Assembly: GCA_024276455.1 (NCBI GenBank) | Contig: JAJRXE010000035.1 | Location: 1-10,797 of the forward strand | DNA length: 10,797 nt | From: Calditrichota bacterium | Lineage (GTDB): Bacteria > Calditrichota > Calditrichia > RBG-13-44-9 | Reading direction: 5' to 3' | Shown: in pieces, positions 1-6,275 of the stretch | Position numbering within the stretch: position 1 is the stretch's first letter | Layout: each line of letters begins with the position of its first letter | Translations under genes and position numbers: made by a program | Notes under the pieces: generated by a model | Databases searched by the model: none | The model's input: the letters and a program-made list of their open reading frames with translations, nothing else | What the model was told of the DNA's origin: nothing

Positions 1-1138
1 AAGAAAGAAGTCCCTCCAGCAACTGGCGGGAACCAAGCACCCCCACCTCGCGCAGCTGAACGGTGTGAAAGGTTTCGTCCAGGCGGGCGGCAAAAGGGCG
101 TTGTTCATCGAAGAAGGCAGACGGAAGGCCCCGCTCGCCCCATTTGCCCTGGTACAACAGGCTGGTTCGCCAGGCCGCCCCCCGATGCACCAGCTTTCCG
201 AACAACTTGCGATTACGGTACCAGGCATTCTGACGAATTTTGATTTCGCCCTGGTAGCGGTAAGAGAAATTCTGCTGGGAGTAATTCTGGGAATAATCCA
301 GGAAGATTCCCAGGGGCCGGACTTTCCGTTCCAACCCCACGCTGCCCCGGAAGGTCATGAACGACCCGGCCGCGGCGCGCAAATGCTCGGAATTTTGCTT
401 CACCCATTCCCGAGACCGAAATGAGACGATTCCGGCGTAGGCATTTGCCCCGTACAGGGCAGCATTGCCCTGGCGAATGATCTCTATTTTTTCGATCTGG
501 TCCAGAGAAATCAAGCTAAGATCGACCTCGCCGGTCTGAGGATTGTTGAGCCGCTGGCCGTCCAGCAAAACCAGCACCTGGCTGGCCCGGCTGCCGTGAA
601 TGGTTACCCTCGCCCGACTGTCGTCCCCACCTTCAGTCTCCACCTGCACCCCGGCCACCTGCTGTAACAAGCGCGGAAGTCCCAGAGATCGGTACCGCGC
701 CAGCTCCCGGGGTCCCAACACTATTTTGCTTCCGGTGGCGGTCAGGGCGTCCTCGGGACTTTTTGCCACCACTCGCACCGAATCGCCCCGCAGCGGCGCC
801 GGCTGCAATGCCACCTCCAGGCGGGCAACCTGGTCTTCCCGAACCACCACCGGTGTCACCCGACGGGGACGGTATCCCAGCCGGACTACCACCAGGGTGT
901 AATCTCCCGGCGGCACATTTTCCAGCCGAAAGCTTCCCTCTTCGTCGGTGCTGACTTCCGCTCCGAAGCCTTCCAGGTACACCGTGGCACCCACCACCGG
1001 AGAACCATCCTCGCTACTGTGGACGTATCCCAGTATCCGCAGGTTGCTCTGGGCCCGCAGTAACAGAACCCAACCCAACAAAACCAGTAAAACGAAGAGT
1101 TGTTTTCCCAAACGGGATTTTAAAAACCGTTCGATCAA
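1..1138 (-). CDS. TonB-dependent outer-membrane receptor, BtuB-like (partial, N-terminal 379 codons)
   Basis: This is an outer-membrane active transporter, probably for cobalamin because a B12 riboswitch lies in its leader. The frame is open from the left edge, so the C-terminal barrel is missing. Residues about 1-30 form a signal peptide: a basic N-region (IERFLKSRLGK), a hydrophobic core (LFVLLVLLGWVLLL), then RAQS. Residues about 34-112 match a carboxypeptidase-regulatory-like beta-sandwich (DGSPVVGATVYLEG, TDEEGSFRLENVPPGDYTL). Residues about 125-245 are the plug, with VTIHGSRASQVLVLLDGQRL, SLDQIEKIEIIRQGNAALYG and ANAYAGIVSF. Barrel strands start near 255. I chose the TTG at 1138 because AGGA lies 7 nt upstream and it gives a clean signal peptide. 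An in-frame ATG at 1186 would add 16 residues and has no obvious ribosome binding site. BtuB-like specificity is inferred from the riboswitch; the family call is firm. Confidence 0.9.
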   Translation of the reverse strand, partial: MIERFLKSRLGKQLFVLLVLLGWVLLLRAQSNLRILGYVHSSEDGSPVVGATVYLEGFGAEVSTDEEGSFRLENVPPGDYTLVVVRLGYRPRRVTPVVVREDQVARLEVALQPAPLRGDSVRVVAKSPEDALTATGSKIVLGPRELARYRSLGLPRLLQQVAGVQVETEGGDDSRARVTIHGSRASQVLVLLDGQRLNNPQTGEVDLSLISLDQIEKIEIIRQGNAALYGANAYAGIVSFRSREWVKQNSEHLRAAAGSFMTFRGSVGLERKVRPLGIFLDYSQNYSQQNFSYRYQGEIKIRQNAWYRNRKLFGKLVHRGAAWRTSLLYQGKWGERGLPSAFFDEQRPFAARLDETFHTVQLREVGVLGSRQLLEGLLS

Positions 1139-1320
1139 ACCGACTTCCTTCTCATAATGAATCGCTCCATGAGGCCGGGTGAGCATGAAAACCGTTGCCA
1201 ACCCAGCGGAAAGAGGAGCCGGTTCCGGCCGCCCGAAGCCGCCTTCTCCTTCCGTGTCCTCTCACCGCCTCAAAAAGTGCATCGTGCAGGGTTACCCGGT
1301 AGACGCTTTCGCGGAGCCAC

Positions 1321-1363
1321 AAAAAAAACAGCCCCGACCTTCCGCCAGGGGAAAATCGGGGCT
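1321..1363 (-). terminator. Intrinsic terminator in the receptor leader (riboswitch expression platform)
   Basis: On the minus strand, AGCCCCGA (1363-1356) pairs perfectly with TCGGGGCT (1337-1330), and a run of eight T (1328-1321) follows after one G. It lies about 85 nt downstream of the riboswitch aptamer and about 180 nt before the receptor start, inside the same leader. The likely role is premature termination when B12 is bound. A second possible hairpin, AAACCC (1446-1441) with GGGTTT (1417-1412), lies between aptamer and terminator and could take part in the switch. The terminator is clear from the sequence; coupling to the aptamer is inferred from position. Confidence 0.85.
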
Positions 1364-1447
1364 AAAAAAGAAGAAAGAATCAATGATTCAAAGTGTTTCT
1401 CAAGCTTTTCTAAACCCAACCCTCCCGCGAAGGTCCTTCCGGGTTTA

Positions 1448-1649
1448 TCATTTCAGCCGGTCTCCTGACTCAGGGATCAACCTACTCACCAGCCTTCCCA
1501 TCCCGCACCTTCCTTGCCCTCCGGTTGCTAAAATGCAGGTGTTACCGGGCAAGTGCCGCGCGCAGACAGTGGCGTGCATTGGCTTTCGTCCCCCATCACA
1601 GTTGCGGGGCAGTGGCGGAATTTCACCGCGCTGCCCGTCACTGAAATGA
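1448..1649 (-). promoter_or_regulatory. Cobalamin (adenosylcobalamin-type) riboswitch aptamer
   Basis: Read on the minus strand, this leader contains the family's hallmark blocks in order: GGTGAAATTCCGC, ACTGCCCCGCAACTGTGA, GACGAAAGCCA, GCCACTG, GGGAAGG, and the B12 box AGTCAGGAGACCGGCTG (1470-1454). The closing P1 helix is a perfect 9-bp pair, TCATTTCAG (1649-1641) with CTGAAATGA (1456-1448), which sets the ends. It sits between a predicted promoter and a terminator, all facing the TonB-dependent receptor. That is the usual arrangement for B12-repressed uptake genes. Binding would be expected to lower receptor expression. Confidence 0.96.
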
Positions 1650-1688
1650 TTGACCTGACGATGTCAAAGAACTACCACAACCACCGCC

Positions 1689-1717
1689 AATATAGAAAAA
1701 TCCCTTCGCAAAATCAA
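1689..1717 (-). promoter_or_regulatory. Predicted sigma-70-type promoter of the riboswitch/receptor transcript
   Basis: On the minus strand, TTGATT (1717-1712) and TATATT (1694-1689) are separated by exactly 17 bp. Transcription would start near 1682, about 33 nt before the riboswitch P1 helix. The position fits the riboswitch leader well. The prediction rests on hexamer match and spacing only. Confidence 0.6.
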
Positions 1718-1921
1718 CCCCTTCTCCCGGAATCCCCCAACATTCTCCAAATCTCTTCCCAATTTTCCGGAGAATCCGCCCCCTCCTTCCCCCCACCCAC
1801 CATTGCCCCCAATCGAGAAATCGTTTTCCCACACATTCCCGGATTGCAACCCCATCCTGCCCCAAACGAACAGCCCTTCCCAAAAAATTTCAAAATTTTC
1901 TAAAATTTACGGTAAAAAAAT
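1718..1921. other. Divergent intergenic spacer, C-rich on the plus strand
   Basis: This stretch separates the minus-strand riboswitch promoter from the plus-strand SatD promoter. I see no credible gene in it. From about 1720 to 1890 the plus strand is strongly pyrimidine-rich and poor in G; for example, only about 4 of 60 bases are G in 1741-1800. From about 1885 to 1920 it becomes AT-rich. C runs at 1779-1783, 1789-1794, 1796-1798 and 1806-1810 give a minus-strand G-quadruplex motif. The short open frames here have low-complexity translations and no convincing start sites. Confidence 0.6.
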
Positions 1922-1950
1922 TTGCGAAGGAGCGGTTAGCGACTTATATT
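1922..1950 (+). promoter_or_regulatory. Predicted promoter of the SatD-family/membrane-protein operon
   Basis: TTGCGA (1922-1927) and TATATT (1945-1950) are separated by 17 bp, giving a predicted start near 1957 and a leader of about 70 nt. The first of three TTAAC dyads overlaps the last two bases of the -10 hexamer. Binding there would be expected to block transcription. The prediction rests on hexamers and spacing. Confidence 0.5.
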
Positions 1951-2024
1951 AACCAAAGCAGTTAATTTTAGAAGAAATTAACCATTATGGTTTAATACGT
2001 ACCTATTTAACTGGAACGATTAAA
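1949..2024. promoter_or_regulatory. Three direct copies of a TTAAC-N7-(G/A)TT(T/A)A dyad, 29 bp apart (candidate operator)
   Basis: TTAAC begins at 1949, 1978 and 2007, so the copies are exactly 29 bp apart. Each is followed 12 bp from its start by a partly complementary half-site: GTTAA at 1961, GTTTAA at 1990 and ATTAAA at 2019. Half-sites of neighbouring copies also pair, for example GTTAATTT (1961-1968) with AAATTAAC (1975-1982). The array runs from the -10 hexamer to the base before the ATG of the SatD-family gene. This looks like a repressor operator; autoregulation by that protein's own HTH is possible but unproven. Confidence 0.5.
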
Positions 2025-2025
2025 C

Positions 2026-2658
2026 ATGTCCCAACTGGTCATCACCGTCATCGGCGATTTACGAGCTTCCCGGCAGGTGAAGAATCGGCGCAATTTGCAG
2101 GAACGTCTGCACCGTACCCTGGAGGGGGTAAACCGGGAACATCCCCATTTGCTTTCACCGTTCACCATTACGCTGGGAGACGAATTTCAGGCGGTGTACG
2201 GGCGGGCCGACCGTCTTTTCCGCGATCTCTGGTACATCCGGGCGGGGATTTTTCCCCATCAGGTTCGGTTTGCCGTGGGGATTGGACGGCTGGAGACCCC
2301 CATTAATCCCCGGCAGGCCATCGGAATGGACGGACCGGCCTTCCACCACGCCCGGACTGCCATGGAACAACTCAAACGTTCGGAAGACTTTTTAATTCTG
2401 GCCGGCGAGCAAATCCCTTACCTGGAACTGGCTAATCAGAGCCTGCGCCTGGTTTCCCATCTGTCCCGGCAATGGAGCGAGAACCGGCTGCAGATTTTCC
2501 TCTGGTATCTGGACGAACTGCCGGTGCGGGAGATGGCCGCCCGGATGGGGATATCGGTGGTGGCGGTGTACAAAAACATCAACGCCGGTGCGCTGGAGGT
2601 TCTGCGGGCGCTTCAAAGGGAAATTGTTCACCTGCTTAATCAAACGGTGCAGCCATGA
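2026..2658 (+). CDS. SatD-family protein with C-terminal helix-turn-helix
   Basis: This 210-residue protein resembles the SatD family, whose biochemical role is not established as far as I know. Residues about 1-125 form a compact alpha/beta domain with the motifs VITVIGDLRASRQ (5-17), FTITLGDEFQAVY (46-58), VRFAVGIGRLET (80-91) and GMDGPAFHHARTAM (100-113). Residues about 160-197 (ELPVREMAARMGISVVAVYKN) read as a sigma-region-4/LuxR-like helix-turn-helix. No signal peptide or membrane segment is visible, so it should be cytoplasmic. The ribosome binding site is weak (GGAA about 9 nt before the ATG). Its stop overlaps the start of the membrane-protein gene by 4 nt (ATGA), so the two are translationally coupled. 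Three dyads cover its promoter and leader. The family call is moderately sure; function is unknown. Confidence 0.75.
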   Translation: MSQLVITVIGDLRASRQVKNRRNLQERLHRTLEGVNREHPHLLSPFTITLGDEFQAVYGRADRLFRDLWYIRAGIFPHQVRFAVGIGRLETPINPRQAIGMDGPAFHHARTAMEQLKRSEDFLILAGEQIPYLELANQSLRLVSHLSRQWSENRLQIFLWYLDELPVREMAARMGISVVAVYKNINAGALEVLRALQREIVHLLNQTVQP

Positions 2659-3416
2659 CCACGGTGTTCTTTTATTTAAGCGCGCTGGCCTTTTTGACGC
2701 GCTTGCTGTTGCAATTTCGTGACCACCCGCTGGATCAAAAACGGGCAGCCTGTAAAACCGGGCTGGAACTGCTGGGTTTAATCGTTCTGCAACCCAGCCC
2801 CGGTGTGGCGCTTCTGGCCGGGGGCATTGTGGGAATTAACCTGCTCAACTATTGGTGGGAACGCAAAAGCGCTCGCCTGAATGCACTGCGAGTCGGCATC
2901 CTGCTAGCGTACCTGCTGCTGTTTGCCCTGCTCACCGCCCCGGCCCTGGCGGTGGATTTTAACCGCCCTCTTTTACGGTCGCTGCAAAATGGATTGAGCT
3001 TTTATCTGGGAATTGGTTTCCTGAAGCAAGTTGCCTGGCGGGAAACCCTCCTGGTGCTCTGGGGGCTCCTGTTGAGTTTAAACGAGGCCAACATCTTTGT
3101 CCGCTACTTTTTCGAAATCTTGAAACTGGCACCCCGGCAATCCAACCAGGGAGAAAACGCTCCCGTCGATGTGGAAGAGTACAACCGCGGGCGGGTGATC
3201 GGCTTCCTGGAACGCCTGCTCATCTACTTTTTTGTCCTGAACAGCCACTGGTCCGCCATTGGCTTCATCGTGGCCGCCAAGGGCATTACCCGTTTCCGGG
3301 AACTGGAAGAACGCAGCTTCGCGGAATATTTCCTGATTGGCACCCTGCTTTCTACCATTTTGGCGGGAATGGCCGCCCTGATCGTCCGATTTTTTCTCAC
3401 CATTCCCGGACCATAG
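2655..3416 (+). CDS. Multi-pass membrane protein partner of the SatD-family gene
   Basis: This 253-residue hydrophobic protein has about six or seven membrane segments, near residues 3-19, 36-65 (possibly two), 78-98, 113-147, 186-208 and 225-248. A hydrophilic loop at about 158-180 (RQSNQGENAPVDVEEYNRG) separates the halves. From memory, the C-terminal part (RVIGFLERLLIYFFVL, HWSAIGFIVAAKGITRF, FAEYFLIGTLLST) resembles the C-terminal part of DUF3307-type membrane proteins that often follow satD in Bacteroidota. The N-terminal HxxGDxxLQ-like signature I associate with DUF3307 is absent, so this may be a divergent version. The start overlaps the SatD stop as ATGA, so the proteins are probably made in fixed ratio. 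No catalytic motif or transport function can be assigned. Confidence 0.7.
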   Translation: MTTVFFYLSALAFLTRLLLQFRDHPLDQKRAACKTGLELLGLIVLQPSPGVALLAGGIVGINLLNYWWERKSARLNALRVGILLAYLLLFALLTAPALAVDFNRPLLRSLQNGLSFYLGIGFLKQVAWRETLLVLWGLLLSLNEANIFVRYFFEILKLAPRQSNQGENAPVDVEEYNRGRVIGFLERLLIYFFVLNSHWSAIGFIVAAKGITRFRELEERSFAEYFLIGTLLSTILAGMAALIVRFFLTIPGP

Positions 3417-3464
3417 TGGCCCAAACGGAAAAAACGACCGGGCACCTATTAATTGATAAAGCAC

Positions 3465-3492
3465 TTGACATTTTGAACAATTTCATTAAAAT
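3465..3492 (+). promoter_or_regulatory. Predicted sigma-70 promoter of the DHOD-like gene
   Basis: A perfect TTGACA (3465-3470) is followed after 16 bp by TAAAAT (3487-3492). The predicted start near 3499 leaves a leader of about 49 nt. No terminator is evident between the membrane-protein gene and this promoter, so some read-through from upstream is possible. Confidence 0.7.
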
Positions 3493-3547
3493 TTTCACCT
3501 TAGAAGTAGAACAACAGATTCGCAATTAAATAGACGAAGGAGTGACA

Positions 3548-4531
3548 ATGGCAGACCTTTCCACGACCTACATGGGTCTAAAATTAAAGAATCCGTTAAT
3601 GGTAAGCAGCAGTACCCTGGTGCAGAATCTGGAAGGCGTGAGGGATGCGGCAAACGCGGGAGCCGGAGCAGTGGTTTTGCGCTCTTTGTTCGAAGAGATC
3701 ATTCGCAAGGAAACCCAACCGGACTCCGGGAAACTCTGGAGTGCTCACCCGGAAGAATACGATTATGTGCTTTCGGAACTGGAAATGCAATACGGCGCCA
3801 ACGCCTATCTGGATTTAATTACGCAGGCCAAGCAAGCCGTGGACATTCCCATCATTGCCAGTATTAACTGTCACACCCCTAAATGGTGGGTTCATTACGC
3901 CAAACAAATCGAGGCGGCCGGCGCTGACGCTCTGGAATTGAATCTTTCTCTCATGCCACTCTACCCCAAAAAGACCTCAACGGAAATCGAAGAAGAATTT
4001 CTGGGCATTGTGAAAGCCGCCCGGGAAGCGGTCAAAATTCCTCTGGCGGTGAAAATCGGGCCTTATTTCACCACCTTGATCCGCCTGGCAAACCAGATGT
4101 ACGGGGCCGGCGCCAATGCCCTGGTACTGTTCAACCGTTTCTACCAATTCGACATCGACGTGGAAAAAATGGAAATTGTGGGAGCCAACTGGTACAGCTC
4201 CCCCAATGAGATGAGCCTCTCGCTGCGCTGGATTGCCGCGCTGTACGGACAAATCAACTGTGAGTTGGTGGGAAATACCGGGATTCACTCCGGCCTGGCG
4301 GTGGTGAAACAAATCCTGGCCGGCGCTCAGGCGGTGGAAATTGCTTCGGCCATTTATTTGAACGGTTTCGAAACCCTCCGGGAAATGCAAACTGAACTCG
4401 CCGCCTGGATGGACCAGCACGGGTACCAGAGCCTGGAGGAATTCCGGGGGAAACTCAGCCTCAGCCAGGTGAAAGATCCCGAAATGTTTGAGCGCTTGCA
4501 GTACATCAAAGCGCTTTCTGGCATTTCGTAA
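3548..4531 (+). CDS. Dihydroorotate dehydrogenase-like flavoprotein
   Basis: This 327-residue TIM-barrel protein belongs to the FMN-binding DHOD/PreA superfamily. The start is the ATG at 3548, with GAAGGAG (3536-3542) 5 nt upstream; the in-frame GTG at 3542 falls inside that site and is unlikely. Visible family blocks are MGLKLKNPLMVSSSTL (9-24), IIASINCHT (102-110), GADALELNLS (125-134), PLAVKIGPYF (165-174) and the phosphate-binding GNTGIHSG (242-249). True DHODs read NxSCPN where this has NLSLMP (132-137), losing the Cys-Pro-Asn of the orotate site. Dihydroorotate is therefore a doubtful substrate. From memory, such paralogues often sit near pyruvate or 2-oxoacid:ferredoxin oxidoreductase genes, as here. 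It has its own promoter and terminator. Fold is sure; reaction is unknown. Confidence 0.85.
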   Translation: MADLSTTYMGLKLKNPLMVSSSTLVQNLEGVRDAANAGAGAVVLRSLFEEIIRKETQPDSGKLWSAHPEEYDYVLSELEMQYGANAYLDLITQAKQAVDIPIIASINCHTPKWWVHYAKQIEAAGADALELNLSLMPLYPKKTSTEIEEEFLGIVKAAREAVKIPLAVKIGPYFTTLIRLANQMYGAGANALVLFNRFYQFDIDVEKMEIVGANWYSSPNEMSLSLRWIAALYGQINCELVGNTGIHSGLAVVKQILAGAQAVEIASAIYLNGFETLREMQTELAAWMDQHGYQSLEEFRGKLSLSQVKDPEMFERLQYIKALSGIS

Positions 4532-4560
4532 CCGGTCCTCCCAAAAAATTCTAACCACTC

Positions 4561-4588
4561 AGGCCACCTTTTCCGGTGGCCTGTTTTT
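4561..4588 (+). terminator. Intrinsic terminator of the DHOD-like gene
   Basis: AGGCCACC (4561-4568) pairs perfectly with GGTGGCCT (4575-4582) around a 6-nt loop, followed by G and five T. It lies 30 nt after the stop codon and isolates this gene from the oxidoreductase operon. Confidence 0.92.
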
Positions 4589-4827
4589 ATTCCCTCCATC
4601 GACAACCGAGCGAAATTTTTCCTTTTTTCCGGCGCTCCTCCCGGGTAATCACCTTATTTCGGGAAATGAAGAGGTAAAATTTTTCCGGAAAATCGGAGCG
4701 TTTTCCTATTAAAAACCAGATAAACAAAATTTTATTCAAAAATGCCCCTAAAATACCAATAATTTTCACATTATTCTAATATTTTCAATATTTTTTTCCG
4801 ATTTAAAATGGAAAAATTTTATTTTTC
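4589..4827. other. AT-rich spacer upstream of the oxidoreductase operon
   Basis: I see no gene here. The sequence is dominated by A and T runs. It contains a 12-bp perfect palindrome TTTTCCGGAAAA (4681-4692), an inverted repeat TTTTTCC/GGAAAAA (4793-4799 and 4810-4816, 10-nt loop) just upstream of the predicted promoter, and a wider pair CGCTCC/GGAGCG (4633-4638 and 4695-4700). These may be regulator sites or chance products of the skewed composition. Confidence 0.5.
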
Positions 4828-4856
4828 TTGCCAAATTTTACACAGTTTTTTATTTT
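4828..4856 (+). promoter_or_regulatory. Predicted sigma-70 promoter of the 2-oxoacid oxidoreductase operon
   Basis: TTGCCA (4828-4833) and TATTTT (4851-4856) are separated by 17 bp, giving a start near 4863 and a leader of about 80 nt. The surrounding region is very AT-rich, so chance matches are easy here and confidence is moderate. Confidence 0.5.
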
Positions 4857-4941
4857 GAATTGCCGTAAAAATATTTTTAAAAAGCCGTGCAAGGCAGAAC
4901 TAAGGGAAAAGTGAACATTTTAACGATTCAGCGAGGTAGTT

Positions 4942-5202
4942 ATGGGAGAAAAAGTTCTTGATAAACACATTACGGTAATCAACCCCGAGCTGTGCAAAGG
5001 GTGTGGACTTTGCATTGTAGCCTGTCCTCAAGGGGTATTAAAATTCCACGACAAATTTAACTCCAAGGGATATCACTACGCCTACTACGTGGGCGAAGGT
5101 TGTACCGGATGTTCGGTTTGTTTCTACGCCTGCCCGGAACCGGAAGCGATTGCGGTGTACAAAAAAGGCTACGTACTGAAGGAAAATGAGGAGGTACTGT
5201 AA
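4942..5202 (+). CDS. vorD: 2-oxoacid:ferredoxin oxidoreductase, delta (ferredoxin-like) subunit
   Basis: This 86-residue bacterial-type ferredoxin carries two complete [4Fe-4S] motifs: C18-x2-C21-x2-C24-x3-C28-P and C54-x2-C57-x2-C60-x3-C64-P. It would carry electrons from the catalytic subunits to free ferredoxin in the cytoplasm. The start has GAGG 5 nt upstream. It is first in the operon and ends 2 nt before the alpha subunit, in the delta-alpha-beta order typical of VOR/KOR enzymes. Motifs make the iron-sulphur role sure. The Vor label is the usual annotation for this set; a KOR-type or other substrate is not excluded. Confidence 0.88.
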   Translation: MGEKVLDKHITVINPELCKGCGLCIVACPQGVLKFHDKFNSKGYHYAYYVGEGCTGCSVCFYACPEPEAIAVYKKGYVLKENEEVL

Positions 5203-5204
5203 CG

Positions 5205-6257
5205 ATGGCAAAAGAACTACTTAAAGGTAATTACGCCGTTGTCAAAGGGGCGATTTTGGCCGGTTGTCGAAACTATTTCGGTTATCCCATTACCCCGGCT
5301 TCGGAGATTGCTGAGGCAGCGGCCTATTATATGCCCCTGGTGGGGGGAACATTTATTCAAGCGGAAAGCGAAGTGGCTGCCATTAACATGTTGTACGGGG
5401 CGGTAAGCGGTGGGATTCGTTCCATGACCGCATCTTCCAGTCCCGGCATTAGTCTGAAGCAGGAGGGGATTTCCTACGCGGCGGGTGCTGAGCTGCCCAT
5501 TGTGGTGGTGGATATTGTACGAGGCGGCCCCGGTCTGGGAAACATTGCCCCGGAACAAAGTGATTATAATCAGATTGTCAAAGGCGGCGGACACGGTAAT
5601 TACAAAAACATTGTATTGGCGCCTAACAGTGCCCAGGAAATGTGCGATCTGACCATGCTGGCCTTCGATCTGGCCTTCAAATATCGAAATCCGGCGTTCA
5701 TCCTGTCGGACGGATTCATTGGTCAGATGATGGAGCCGGTGGAATTTCCAGAACCGCGTACCGACTTCCCCCGGGAAGATTGGGCATTGTACGGCGATGC
5801 AGAAAGCAAAAAGAATCTCATCAGTTCCATCTACCTGGATCCCGACGAACTGGAAGAACACAACCGCAAATTGCAGCGGAAATACCAGGAGATTGAAGAG
5901 AACGAAGTCCGTTACGAAGAATACCATCTGGACGACGCCAAGTTTGTTCTGATGGGATACGGCATTGTATCCCGGATGCTCCGCTCGGCGGTGGACACCC
6001 TGCGGAAAGAAGGACTGAAAGTCGGCATGTTGCGACCCCTGACTCTCTTCCCCTTCCCCAAGAAACAAATTAAGGAACTGGCTGACCGGGGAGCCGCTTT
6101 TTTCGTCAGCGAAATGAGCAACGGCCAGATGGTGGACGATGTCCGCCTGGCTACGGAGCTGAAAGTGCCGGTGTATTTCTACGGACGGATGGGCGGGAAC
6201 GTGCCCACCACCGAGGCATTGATTGAACAAATCAAAATTTATTACCAGAAATCGTGA
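5205..6257 (+). CDS. vorB: 2-oxoacid:ferredoxin oxidoreductase, alpha subunit (VorB-like)
   Basis: This 350-residue alpha subunit pairs with the TPP-binding beta part to decarboxylate a 2-oxoacid (branched-chain oxoacid or 2-oxoglutarate) to its CoA thioester with ferredoxin reduction. Visible family signatures are GYPITPASEIAE (26-37), the acidic FIQAESEVAAINM (50-62), ASSSPGISLKQEG (76-88), VRGGPGLGNIAPEQSD (105-120), and a C-terminal transketolase-like domain (MGYGIVSRMLRSAVDTL, VGMLRPLTLFPFP). Length is normal for a separate alpha subunit. The ribosome binding site GAGGAGG (5188-5194) lies in the end of the delta gene, 10 nt before the ATG. Beta-gamma follows 18 nt downstream. I recognise the sequence as closest to proteins annotated VorB; the substrate cannot be read from sequence alone. 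Confidence 0.92.
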   Translation: MAKELLKGNYAVVKGAILAGCRNYFGYPITPASEIAEAAAYYMPLVGGTFIQAESEVAAINMLYGAVSGGIRSMTASSSPGISLKQEGISYAAGAELPIVVVDIVRGGPGLGNIAPEQSDYNQIVKGGGHGNYKNIVLAPNSAQEMCDLTMLAFDLAFKYRNPAFILSDGFIGQMMEPVEFPEPRTDFPREDWALYGDAESKKNLISSIYLDPDELEEHNRKLQRKYQEIEENEVRYEEYHLDDAKFVLMGYGIVSRMLRSAVDTLRKEGLKVGMLRPLTLFPFPKKQIKELADRGAAFFVSEMSNGQMVDDVRLATELKVPVYFYGRMGGNVPTTEALIEQIKIYYQKS

Positions 6258-6275
6258 CTACAGTGAGGTGGAAGA

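Noticed and set aside
600..902. Plus-strand open frame of 100 codons
   Set aside because: It lies antisense to the TonB-dependent receptor plug and N-terminal domain, and its Ser/Arg/Thr-rich translation resembles no family.
1157..1649. Overlapping plus-strand open frames across the leader region
   Set aside because: They run antisense through the terminator and riboswitch, and their translations are low-complexity.
1638..1883. Minus-strand frame of 81 codons in the divergent spacer
   Set aside because: It is a Gly/Arg-rich product of the G-rich strand that overlaps the promoter and riboswitch and has no recognisable domain.
3417..3460. Terminator after the membrane-protein gene
   Set aside because: GCCC and GGGC could pair, but the stem is only 4 bp with a long loop and no T tract.
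3542..3547. GTG start two codons upstream for the DHOD-like gene
   Set aside because: The GTG overlaps the GAAGGAG ribosome binding site that is correctly spaced for the ATG at 3548.
5217..6230. Long minus-strand frame (337 codons)
   Set aside because: It is the antisense shadow of the alpha subunit, whose sense-strand motifs are unmistakable.
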